Positions 1-10,095 of a stretch of 64,000 nucleotides of DNA are shown piece after piece (position 1 is the stretch's first letter; every line of letters starts with the position of its first letter). The notes beneath the pieces are model-generated. The model was not told where the DNA came from. It saw nothing but the letters and a program-made list of their open reading frames with translations, and did not search any database. Made by a program: the position numbers and the translations under genes. This DNA is from Gymnothorax reevesii (Eukaryota; Chordata; Actinopteri; Anguilliformes; Muraenidae), in NCBI GenBank assembly GCA_029721435.1, contig CM056583.1, positions 53,795,620-53,859,619 on the forward strand, read 5' to 3'.

Positions 1-44
1 TTTAATTTATTTGATCCATTGTAAAAAATAATGTAACAAGTATA

Positions 45-984
45 CAGTTCTGTGAAAAAGTATTTGCCCCCTTCCTGATTTCTTCTTTTATTGCATATTT
101 GTTACCCTTAAATGTTTCAGCTCATTAAACAAATTTTTATATTAGACCAAGACAACCCAAGTAAATACAAAATGCTGTTTTTAAATGATGAGTTCATTTG
201 TTGAGGGTAAAAATCTATCAAAACCTACCTGGCCCTATGTGAAAAAGTAATTGCCCTTTAAATCCTAATAACTGGTTGTGCCACCCTCTGCGACAACAAC
301 TGCAATAAAATCTTTGCAATAACTGGGAATGAGTCTTTCACATCACTGTGGAAGAATTTTAGCCCACTCTTCTTTGCAGAATTATTTTAATTCAGCCACA
401 TTGGAGGGGTTTTGAGCACGAACCTGTTTAAGGTCATGGCACTGCATCTCAATAGGATTTAAGCCCGGACTTTAACAAGGCTACTCCAAAATCTTTGTTT
501 TGTTTTTCTAAGCCATTTAGAGCTGAACTTGCTGGCGTGTTTCAGTTCATTGTCCTGCTACATAACCCAAGTGCGCTTGAGCTCGAGATCACAATCTGAG
601 GGTTGGACATTCTCTTTCAAAATTTTCTGGTAGAAATTCATGGTTCCATTAATTCAGACAAGTCGTCCGGGTCCTGAAGCAGCAAAGCAGCCCCAAACAA
701 TCACGTTACTACTACCACCATGTTTGACTTTTGGTATGATGTTCTTTTTATGAAATGCTGTGTTAGTTTTACGTCTGATGTAACGGGACGCACACCTTCC
801 ATAAGTTCAACTTATGTCTTGTCAGTCCACAGGATATTTTCCTAAAAGTCTTGGGGATCATCAAGGTGTATTTTTGAAATTTGTGAAGAGCCTTCATGTT
901 CTTTTTGGTCAGCAGTGGTTTTCTTCTTGAAATTCTGCCATGGATGCCATTTTTTGTCCAGTCTCTGTCTTATTGTTGAATCAT
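45..984 (-). mobile_element. Tc1-like DNA transposon, truncated, transposase broken
   Basis: One terminal inverted repeat is intact: it begins CAGTTCTGTGAAAAAG at 45, directly after a TA (43-44), the Tc1/mariner target. The same terminus recurs near 12,828. The minus strand keeps scattered Tc1 transposase sequence. A QDNE-type catalytic segment, where the family normally has QDND, lies near 530-560, and a C-terminal stretch ending in the usual 'RVAQPV' motif lies near 280-330. Stops and frameshifts make it non-functional. The opposite terminus is missing: the sequence runs into a different Tc1-like family at about 985. The family is recognised from the terminus and motifs; the inner boundary is approximate. 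Confidence 0.8.
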
Positions 985-1449
985 GAACGCAGGCTCAAAA
1001 TGGCCAGAAAATAAGAACTTCCTTTAGAGACCCGTCAGTCTATTGCTGTGCTTAGAAAAGAAGGCTATTCAATGTGAGAAACTGAAAACTTAAAATCTCT
1101 TACCATGCTGTTGACTACTCCCTTCCGAGAGCAGCACAAACTGGCACTAACAAGGACAGAAAAAAGGAGTGGGAGGCCCCGATGCACAACTGTGCAAGAA
1201 GACAAATATCTGAGAGTGTGTAGTTTAAGACAAAGACGCCTCACAGGTTGTCAACTAGCAGCTGTGGTAAATAGTTCCCGTCAAAAACCTGTTTCAGTAT
1301 CAACAGTGAAGGTGGTTTTTTATTGATGAAGGTATAGACAATGTCAGCATGTTCTGTTCATTTGCTATATTTCCTATTCAGACTAATTTCATGTGTGTTT
1401 CCATGGAAAACAAGAAAATTTCCAAGTGATCCCAAACTTTTGAGCGGTC

Positions 1450-1452
<3 letters not shown>
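985..1452 (+). pseudogene. Tc1-like transposase, N-terminal half only (second family)
   Basis: The plus strand reads a Tc1 N-terminal DNA-binding region. An 'ETRQSIAVLRKEGYSM' segment lies near 1,030-1,075, and the reading frame continues from 1,105 with the second helix-turn-helix ('KRSGRPRCTT', then 'SVSTVK'). An in-frame stop (TGA) near 1,076 and another near 1,010 break it. After about 1,320 the catalytic DDE half is absent, and the sequence jumps to the family's 3' terminal region ending in CAAACTTTTGAGCGGTCGTG at 1,451. It is therefore an internal-deletion derivative of a Tc1 family different from the one just upstream. It abuts a TA repeat, as expected for TA-targeting elements. Confidence 0.78.

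Positions 1453-1502
<50 letters not shown>
1453..1502. repeat. TA/GA compound microsatellite
   Basis: About 14 TA units are followed directly by about 11 GA units, at the outer edge of a Tc1-like terminus. Seen directly in the sequence. Confidence 0.97.
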
Positions 1503-1995
1503 ACAACAAAAGAAACGCAAGTATGGTTTAGTATACTTTATATGGGAGAATTCTTTTTGGTTGTGTGCGGACGTCTTTTGAAATTGATAGTGACAGTGTG
1601 TTTGAGTTTATTAACAGAAATGAAGAGAAAGTAGTGTTCTGGATCAGGTCAAAGTCAATATCTGGTATGACCACCATGTGCTGCAATTAATGCAGCCAAT
1701 CTTCTGCGTATCGAACCCACTAAATGACAGATTTCTGGTTGCGGAATCGCCTGCTATTCCTCTCTCAGAGCATTCTGGAGCTGCCCCACTGTGTTTGGGA
1801 CCGGGATACGAGCACGGACGCGATGATCCAGAATGTCCCACAAGTGCTCTATGGGCGACATATCGTCCTCAGTCTACTGATGGTTGATTTGTGAACATTA
1901 AGACGTCTGGCAACATTGCGACCCGTCATACCAGCATGAAGCATACCAATGGCGCGTTTCCCTGAGATTTTGTGTGAGGTGTGGCATCATGAAAA
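1503..1995 (-). pseudogene. Tc1-like transposase with large internal deletion
   Basis: On the minus strand an N-terminal helix-turn-helix segment ('AIGMLHAGMTGRNVARRLNV', about 1,900-1,965) is followed within a few codons by the family's C-terminal catalytic motif ('DMSPIEHLWDILDHRVRAR', about 1,800-1,860) and the terminal 'RRRLAALIAAHGGHTRY' (about 1,660-1,710). The middle of the protein, with the first two catalytic aspartates, is missing. A stop follows 'ALREE'. This is the typical outcome of abortive gap repair in Tc1 elements. It resembles the transposase remnant at 25.7 kb, but is a different subfamily. Termini are not clearly resolved. Confidence 0.72.
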
Positions 1996-3671
1996 TGCGG
2001 TAAATGTCGAATGTTACAGTTTGCTTTTGTAGACCCCGGATACACCAACGAAATCGCCTCTCCCAATTTTTGGCAACGCTGCGGTACTGCTCAAAACATG
2101 CCGCACCTCCGTTAATTCAAACACATGCTTCACCAATAGCTTCACCAATTCTACAGGTAACCATTCACAATTTCTGGAGTAGGCTTATAGTTCACAGCTC
2201 ACTGAAGGCAATGGGATGAGTAATTCGTCAGCCACCAGCTTGCTAACACTTTTGGTCAGTAAAGTAATGAGTGACACATGTAACTGTTGTCCTGGACGCT
2301 TGAATTAATTAATTTAATGGAAAAAAGCATGAGCATGCCAGCTAGCAAATTATTCTTGTCATTGTCATGAATTGACTGCCAATCGGAAGCTAACATCAAC
2401 GCTATTTTTCTATTTCCTGAATAATACAACACTGAAATTTAGGGGATAAATCTCAAATTCGTGAGCCCGTGATATCAAATTTATGAAACTCAAGTAGTAA
2501 TTTTTATTTATTTTCTTGTCTCACTAATTGGAGGTCCTCTCTCTTTCTCTCTCTCTCCTTTATATATGTGTGTGTTTGTGTTGATTTTTTTAGGCTCAAT
2601 GTTGCGCACAGATACTACAGTGCTGGCTATATTTAAATAAATAAATAAATTCTTCCAACCATGCCATATAATTACATCTTTGCAGAAAAGCAAAGGTGTG
2701 AGTAATGCAAAGGCGGGGAAGCTAGCTGTTTGTTTCCCTTCAAAAGTGTTTATGCAATTACATGGAACACTGGTTCTTCAAAATAAACAAAGGGCACATT
2801 TGAGTATGAAATGATGTTGCTCCACTGCGGTGTCTCAATGCGCCTCGTATGATGGACTCATCTCTGCACAAGAAAGCACTTTTTTAAACACATAATGTCT
2901 GAGCCAGAAGTCCATCCCTGGTGCTTTGCATCAACACAGTAATTTAAAGTGTTTATAATTTAAAAAATATTTGATTATATTATGAAAAATATAAATATAT
3001 TCTTGCCTTTTTGGAATGCCAATATCAATTTTAACAATCCTGATAGAAAGCATTTGCATTAGCAAATGTATGCTTTATATGCCAATATAAATGGATTGCG
3101 TCAGATACAAGCCATCTATTAACTGGCTACTACTTCCGTTCCTTTTATGGGCAGAGGGAACAATTCAAGGAAAGGAGGACTCTTTTTTTAGTATCTGGAC
3201 ACATGCTAAAACTGTGAATCGACAACATTTCAAGTGTATAAGAGAGGATTAGGCATATGCCATCCATAATTTTTATCTCAAGATATCACACTCAAAATCT
3301 TTGTGTAAGATTCTGTCTCTGAAATGCATAGTTTAGCACCATTTAACAATAATTGATTAATTGAACTATCCAAATAAGTATTCGCATGTTGGCAGGCTCA
3401 ACCCCCATCCCCCCCGAAAACAGGATGTTTTATCCAGAAGTTGGTGCGGATCAATGTGAAAATTGTCTGAAAAAAGAAAGAATTGAAAATGAGAGGAAAA
3501 GGAAATGAGTAATGAATTTTGGGGCTGATGGAAGCATGTGATTCAGCAACTGCTGTACCAGTGGCTTGAGGCCACATTAATTATGATATGATGTGGATTC
3601 TCGCTTCCAAGACCTGTTTTATCTGATAGACTGCAGGGTGCCCTCTATTTCAAAACCTCCAGTAAGCAAGG
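1996..3671. other. No recognisable gene
   Basis: AT-rich sequence with a short CT-rich/TG-rich run near 2,537-2,583. The open frames here are short and resemble no family I know. Confidence 0.5.
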
Positions 3672-3683
3672 GCACACACACAG

Positions 3684-3719
<36 letters not shown>

Positions 3720-3737
3720 ACACGCACACACACGTAC
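3672..3737. repeat. CA microsatellite
   Basis: Mostly perfect (CA)n with a few interruptions (GAAA, GA, CG). CA-rich sequence continues more loosely to about 3,900. Open frames crossing it are artefacts of the repeat. Confidence 0.95.
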
Positions 3738-5302
3738 AACTGCGCACATACACAGGCGGGCATTCACATAAGTATGCACATACCTACGCGAACAGATGCA
3801 TGTGCATGTGCACTGAAATACAAAAACATGCAGCCAGATGAGCTCACATAGCAACACTCACAAGCAGACATCTACTAACATGCAAACGCATCTCAATGAG
3901 AATTCAGACCAGCAAAAGTGTTCATAAAGCAACACTGAAAAAGGACTGCAAACTAGTGCCCACGTTTTATTGAAAATTTTTAATTATCAAACATCTAAAT
4001 GGCCTCTGGGTGTAATCCATCTTCCTCATAAAAATGTCAGGGTCAAATGCTCTCCAGCCCTCAGTTTGACCTTGAGTCATCAACCCAATCAGCCAATTGT
4101 CCCTTGAAGGCTTGCGGAATTCAGGCCTAGGCATCATTATTTTTTAACTGGCATGTGTGAGTGAAAATTATCATATTTAATACCAATGTTCAATTAAAAA
4201 GTGCACTATGAAACTGTTTTTTGAAAAATAACACATATACTGTATGTGATAACTTGTCAAATCCTGTGTTTATGCTAAAAGCTACACTTAGCATTTTCTG
4301 ACCACTAGATGGTCCCAAAAACTCACTTTGTAAATCAACAAAGCCCCTTTTTGATCCCTCTCCGTCTTCTTAGGGGACTAAGGGGGTGCTGCCTTACATC
4401 GTGCTTCACAGAGGGGCTGTTCTGCCGATGCATGCACTTGTCGGCATGCACTGACTACTTTGGTTGTCTCGCTGCATTATGGGTAAGCTAGCAAAACTGT
4501 TACCTTAAATGTTTTATTGACCTAATCTTTACGTTAACCTTAAAGTTCAGCTATAGTGCCGTGGTTTGGTTAAAGCATGGAAACAATTAGAAATAAAAAA
4601 AATTTAATTTACAAAAAAAAAGAGATAAAATATTTGAAATAAGTAAGTTATTGGCAATTTCCTGAAAGACACACCTGAGCGAGAAATGCAAAATCCAGGT
4701 TTTCTACCTTGGGACTGGAAGTGACATAGTAACGGTGATTCGCATGAGGCAAAACAAGAGCCAGTCATAGGAAGCCATACAATATTTATTTGCCAGAATG
4801 ATTTTAAAAGGGGGTGCCAATATATTTTGGGGGGTTTTAAAAGTCATAAGGGGGTTTAGAATTTAATATTGATATTTTACAATGCAAATCATATGCTGTG
4901 CATGCCCTAGCAACCCAGTGTGTCATCAGCAAGCCGAAAAAGTACAGATTTAATTCGATATTGGTGGAGGTTGAACATGGATTTTTTTCCTCAATTACAG
5001 TCACATGTAATTATTACTGCTCATAACCTAAAGTTCAAAACTAATATATAAAATACACCCAGCACAAGCAGGCATATCTGATTCAAACACTTGTTTACAA
5101 AAAGATTGTTTCAACAGATTGTTGTGATACCAGCCCAAGCAGGATTATATGCAATTCAATATTGGTTAAAAATAACAATACCTCTTCAGACAATTGCAAT
5201 CCCGAGAAAACAAATCTTGTTTATGTTCATGCCAAGCTTTTTTTAAACAAATTGACTGACATTTTCCACCTATTGATGATCAAATACACTAATTTCTCTT
5301 CA
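3738..5302. other. No recognisable gene
   Basis: AT-rich intergenic-type sequence. No repeat family or coding motif was recognised. Confidence 0.5.
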
Positions 5303-5317
5303 GAATTTCCACATTGT

Positions 5318-5593
5318 GTTCTCCTCGTGTTCGCGTGGGTTTTCTCCGGGTACTCCGGTTTCCTCCCTCAGTCCAAAGACATGCATATCAGATTAATTGG
5401 AGACACTAAATTGCCCATAGGTATGAGTGTGAGAGTGAATGGTGTGTGAATGGTGTGTGTGCCCTCCGATGGATTGGCAACCTGTCCAGGGTGGGTCCCT
5501 GCCTTTGCCCGTAGTCAGCTGGGATAGGCTCCAGCTCGCCCCGCGACCCTAGTGAGGAATAAGCGGGTAAAGAAAATGAATAAATGAATGAAT
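5318..5593 (+). mobile_element. V-SINE, 5'-truncated, with 15-bp target duplication
   Basis: Contains the conserved central domain shared by fish V-SINEs ('GCGTGGGTTTTCTCCGGGTA', then a CAGTCCAAAGACATGC-type segment near 5,370-5,385), followed by a body ending in a GCGACCCTAGTGAGGAATAAGCGG-like tail and (GAAT)n repeats. The tRNA-related head is missing. Perfect 15-bp duplications GAATTTCCACATTGT flank it (5,303-5,317 and 5,594-5,608), showing insertion by LINE-type target-primed reverse transcription with 5' truncation. A second copy with the tRNA head lies at 22.1 kb. The identity of the duplication implies a fairly recent insertion. Confidence 0.9.
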
Positions 5594-5608
5594 GAATTTC
5601 CACATTGT

Positions 5609-6160
5609 AATTCATTGAGATGTTTACGGAAGAGACATTTTTTTTCATTACATAAAGAGAACAATCACGAATGAAATCTTGTTCTTCCTCTACTCGCAGC
5701 TTACCAATGTCTCAAACACATTCTAATATTAAAAAGACAGCCTTCATGAAGCGTAACATCCAATAAGTGAGTGTGTATAAAAGTAATGTTTATCTTCTCA
5801 AAGCATAAGTGATTAGTTATATGCGTTTATGAGTACATATCCACACATGTAGGGACTAACCTATTTCGACTGATTTGCCATTTTATTTTGGAAGTGGTTA
5901 TTTGACAGACGGCCTTTTGGCTAATTTCCAATCGGCTATTCGCAAGGCATCTTGTGGGACACAGGAAGCAACACGCAGTGCAATGGGTAAAAAACATGGC
6001 AAGTTCGTGGAGCATGCAAATTAAAGTGTCAGATGTTGCACTGCTGTGTGATGAAAAATGTTTTTTGTGTTTATCGTTATGTTTATCGGATGTAAGCACA
6101 GCGGGGAAAGGGCAGAGCAGGGGGCTAGAATACTACCAAATCAAAGATAAATATTTTATG
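5609..6160. other. No recognisable gene
   Basis: Short open frames on both strands near 5,830-6,210 overlap each other and show no family motif. Confidence 0.45.
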
Positions 6161-7225
6161 CAGGGAGTATCAAAAAAAGATGTCCATTTTCAAAAATTAA
6201 TTCAAAATTAATATTCTATAATTTTTTGAAAATCTTTTTACATAGGTTGATAGACAATAGTTCTGTCCGCCAGAACGAAGACTACCAAGAAGCTCATCCT
6301 TGAAGCCCTCTTTGCAGATGACTGTGCCCTCATATCTCATAAGGAGAACCACCTGCAGGTCATCGTTGACCGCTTCTCGGAAGCATCCAGGCTCTTTAGT
6401 TTAACTATCAGCCTTGGGAAAACGGAGGTCCTGCCTAAATCAGCTTAGAATACGACAAAACCTGAGCCAGTTGAGCTCAAGAGTGCGGAGAGCTTAAAGT
6501 ACCTGGGCAGCAAAATCTTGGCTGATGGATCGCTGGACAAAGCGAGCACATCCAGGATTCAGAATTGCAAGCCACACATAGGGAAGACCGAGAGTGAAAG
6601 CTCTCCAGCAGAAGGGCGTATGGCTATCCACCAAGCTCAAACTCCATTGAGCCGTTGAGCTCTCCTCAATCCTATATGGCTGTGAATCTTGGACTCTCTA
6701 TCGCCGTCATATTAGATAGCTGGAAGAGTTCCACATAAGGTCACTAAGCACAATCATGGGCATCCACTGGCAGGACAGAGCCGAGTCTAAAAGCATCAAG
6801 GCAATCTTGCTCAAGGCACAGTTATGCTGGACTGGCCATGTCCTCAGAATGGACGACCATCACATTCCCAGACAGCTGATGTGCCGTGACCTGAAAGAGG
6901 GCGCAAGGAAGCAGGGAAGACCTAAGCTAAGATACAAGGACACCCTGAAGAGCAATCTCAAACTGTGGGGCATCCAGCCTCGCAAACTCGAGACCATAGC
7001 CGCAGGCAGGGCGTCCTGGAGGCCTATCACCGACAGCGCTGTAGTCACCTTCGAAGAGGACAAGCAGCAACGCCTCACAGCCGCAAAAGACAAACATCAC
7101 AAGGCTGCACCCACCACTGTCCAAATCACAGGCTATCAGGGCTCAACTTTCAAAATTTCAAAAAATTATAGAAAATTAATTTTAGGGCAATTTTTCAAAG
7201 TGGGACATTTTTTTGATACATCCTG
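6161..7225. mobile_element. TIR-bounded element with a LINE fragment inside
   Basis: Imperfect terminal inverted repeats of about 75 bp are visible. The left end starts CAGGGAGTATCAAAAAAA. The right end, read inward on the minus strand, starts CAGGATGTATCAAAAAAA. Both then share TGTCC and an AT-rich block containing TTCTATAATTTTTTGAAA. The right flank is TA (7,226-7,227); the left flank is TG, which could be a decayed TA. This fits a Tc1/mariner-like element. Nearly all the interior is a LINE reverse-transcriptase fragment, so the element either gained it by insertion or carries it as cargo. Confidence 0.7.
6268..7115 (+). pseudogene. Non-LTR retrotransposon reverse transcriptase, C-terminal fragment
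   Basis: The plus strand contains the reverse-transcriptase active-site motif 'LFADDCAL' near 6,310-6,333, followed by 'LTISLGKTEVL' and 'LKYLGSKILADGSLDK'. The downstream region includes 'LYGCESWTLYRRH'-like sequence and an open frame from 6,756 with 'LLKAQLCWTGHVLRMDD' and 'GRPKLRYKDTLKSNLKLWGI', all typical of the C-terminal part of LINE ORF2. Stops (for example after 'VLPKSA') and frameshifts break the first half. The endonuclease and the N-terminal reverse transcriptase are absent, and no LINE 3' tail is visible. The open frame runs on into the right terminal inverted repeat of the enclosing element. Confidence 0.85.
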
Positions 7226-7429
7226 TAGTTAGTTATGATAGTTATGATACCTACAAGAATGACTCTCGAACAGTGCTGGACAGAGACAAGTCTCTAGACA
7301 CATCACAATCACCAGACCTATCTGGCTGGCTGAACAAAGAACTGATAAAAGTATCTGATCAGTCCTCAAACGGAGAAACCATAGTAGGCTAAACAGAGTC
7401 ATGAGGTGAACCACCTGAGTCATGACTAT

Positions 7430-8886
7430 TCAATGTGCTGGATGGCACCACATCATCTTCTTCTGAGCCTTCTTGGCCATAGCACGGGTCACTGCAAAAG
7501 AAGGACACAGATATGGGTCTTCATCGCCATCTTCAGTGCTCGGCTGTGAAGTAAGATGAACAGGGGGAACTACATTGCCCCCAGCCAGGTCATTGCCTAG
7601 CAACAGAGAAACACCCCTGACAGGTAGACTTGACATGAGTGCCACCTTTACCTGCCCTGTAACTAAATCTGACTTCAAGAATATAGAGCGCTGGGGTACA
7701 GATACAGTCCTCCCTTCAATACCTTGTACAAGTATGAAATCCCCAGAAGCCGTCTCATCACGTAACTCCAAGGAGTCCATCAACAACAGTGACTGAGAAG
7801 CTCCGGTATCCCTTAGGATATATATGGGGACAGGAGGAAAATGCTCATTCAGAGCCAAAAATCCCTCTGACACAAATGGAAGAAATTCCTCCCTCACAAA
7901 GTCAGCAGTATGAGGTTTTTTAGCCCCACAAGAAGCAGGTAATTTAGCAGATCGGTCATCTGCTACAGGGGATTTTAACCTTGTATTCACAAAGGCATTT
8001 GGTTTGGTATCCTTTCTTTTTCTTTCTTAGCTTTAAGGAACCAACAGTAAGTTGTAACATCACCAGATTTCTTGCAACAATTGCAAACTAGACCACTTTT
8101 GTCATTGTCAGCTTTCACACCTTGATCAGACCTGTGACTGGATTTCTGAGCACCATCACCAGATTTGTCTTTATTTTTGGGTGAGGAATTTTGGGTATCA
8201 CCGTTACCTTTTTTACGACATTGGAACCATCTATTGTGACTGCTAGACTGAAATTTGGACTTGTGTGAGAACATATTCGTCTGCAAATTTCACAGCTGAT
8301 TGCAAATTCAGCGCTTGCTTCTCATTAAGGTAGGTCTTAATATCATCCTTAACATAGTTCTTGAATTCTTCAACTAACACCATCTCTTTTAGTGAGTTGA
8401 AATCATTCTTGACCTCCATAGAAGTACACCAGCGCTCAAAGCAAACCTTCTTCTCATTAGCAAATTGTCTGATTTCTGATAGTCAGATTTCTTCAGACCT
8501 CTGAATTTCTGTCGGTAAGCCTCTGGAACCAACTCATAAGCTCTCAGAATAACCTTTTTGACAACCTCATAATCAGAGGAATCATCTGCAGACAAAGCCG
8601 AAGAGGCTTGTTGAGCTTTACCCTTGAGGACAGTTTGCAACATCAGAGGCCAGTGTTCCTTTGGCCACTGACAACTTTTAGCTACCTTTTCAAAGCACTG
8701 GAAATAGTTTTCAACGTCCTTCTCCAAGAATGGAGGCACCAGTTTTACCTCCTGGCTTGCATGAAATTTGTTTTTAGCTTCAATTTCAAAAACTAATTTT
8801 ACAATTTGAAATGTTAGATTTTCAATAAACGACTCACACAATAGTCTATCCCGGCCCAAATTATGCTATGTTATGGCCCCAATTTG
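7430..8886 (-). pseudogene. Ty3/Gypsy gag and aspartic protease remnant
   Basis: Read on the minus strand, the gag capsid region comes first (8,859 downward) and is of the SCAN-related type, with 'VKLVPPFLEKDVENYF', 'WPKEHWPLMLQ' and 'AYELVPEAYRQKFR'. The frame then shifts near 8,470 to 'FANEKKVCFERW' and again near 8,280. A zinc-knuckle-like segment follows (near 8,040-8,100) in which the usual histidine is aspartate (C-x2-C-x4-D-x4-C). The open frame 7,990-7,430 encodes a retropepsin domain with the active-site motif 'LRDTGASQSLL' and 'LLLGNDLAGG'. Reverse transcriptase and integrase are missing. No LTR was found near it. At least two frameshifts make it inactive. Confidence 0.88.
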
Positions 8887-9772
8887 ATACAGCATATAAG
8901 ACAGCAAGGGATGACAGGCAAAATTTTAAAACTCAATTCGATTTAATGAAACAAAGACCAACACTAACCTACAATTTATACTACTGACCAAGATTGATTA
9001 TAGACAAGGAAAAAAAAATATTTACAGTCCCTTGAGATGGGGTTGCTTGGTGATGTTCGGGGTGAGGAAAATGCTCCAACACAGGCAAAAATCCACAAAA
9101 AGCTTCACAGGTCTTGAAAAGAGTGACAGGTCTGGTCAAACGTATCCTTCTCCTTGTAATTACTCCTACCACTTTACTCCCTCAATTTTCTTCCTTATAT
9201 ACTCTTTTGCAGACCCCTTCCACCTTTTAGACTTTTTTCTAATTCTCTGGGACTTTCCATCTCAGACATGCCCAGGACATGCCCAAACCTAGCTCCAGTC
9301 TGGGCTTAGCAAAAAAGGTCAATACTGCCATCTAGTGGCTTCGTTTCACATTACAGTACCTAAATTGCCAAACTGGAGAAGCTACCTGGTCACTAATTTT
9401 GCCCTGATTGACCTGATCAGAATAAAGTTTGGCACAGATAATAATAAGATTCTGTGCTGTCATTTTTTAGAGGTTTCTGACTGCAACTCAACAAATTTAC
9501 AGGGGATCGAAGTAAAACTTTGTTAGGTGCAAAATGAGATCTTTCATTTACACTGTGATCCATCTCCATTTACTCTGACTCAGTGACATATATAGTGATT
9601 TTTACACCAGGTATGAAATCCCAAATGGTTTTACTTTTATTACGATACCAAGATTATTCAAATGGACCAGGCAGTCGCAGAGAGATACTCATTTCATTTT
9701 GGGCTTGCCATTTTCAAAAAAGAGGCTCAGGGCTTAAGGGGTTTACGATTAGGGTTCGGGGTAAGGGTTAGG
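8887..9772. other. Unclassified; possible 5' leader of the Gypsy remnant, then telomere-like repeats
   Basis: The first few hundred bases lie upstream of the minus-strand gag and could be its leader, but no LTR ends were identified. From about 9,735 to 9,775 there are degenerate TTAGGG-like units (TTAGGGTT, TAAGGGTTAGG), a short interstitial telomere-like tract. Confidence 0.45.
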
Positions 9773-9780
9773 TGTTAGAG

Positions 9781-10087
9781 CAGAGGTGGGCAGCGAGGGC
9801 CGTATCTGTCCCTAGTTTTCACACCAATGTCTGGTCTTTAATTAGTTGATTGTCTCAATTAGCCAAACCATTTATGAAATCTGACGTTTCATGCGCATTT
9901 CTTTAAATTATCATGAAACTACAAAGACTAGTCTTTTCTCCCTTCATAAAACATTTTCCTTTGATCGAATCATTGCGAAAATCTATATTTGTGCATGCAA
10001 TCAATTAACTCCATTAGTCAGGGTAATTGATAGGAATAAAAACCTGCATACACACCGGCCCTCCAGGACCGTGATTGCCCACCCCTG
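9781..10087. mobile_element. hAT-type non-autonomous element
   Basis: Ends CAGAGGTGGGCA (left) and, read inward from the right, CAGGGGTGGGCA are inverted repeats. Perfect 8-bp duplications TGTTAGAG flank it (9,773-9,780 and 10,088-10,095). An 8-bp target duplication and CAG-type termini are hallmarks of the hAT superfamily. There is no coding capacity at 307 bp. Confidence 0.88.
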
Positions 10088-10095
10088 TGTTAGAG

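Noticed and set aside
3593..3857. Open frames of 70-82 codons on both strands rich in Thr-His or Cys-Val
   Set aside because: They are translations of the CA microsatellite.
9735..9775. Telomere-like repeats suggesting a chromosome end or fusion point
   Set aside because: Only about 40 bp of degenerate units; common in fish DNA and not evidence of a fusion.
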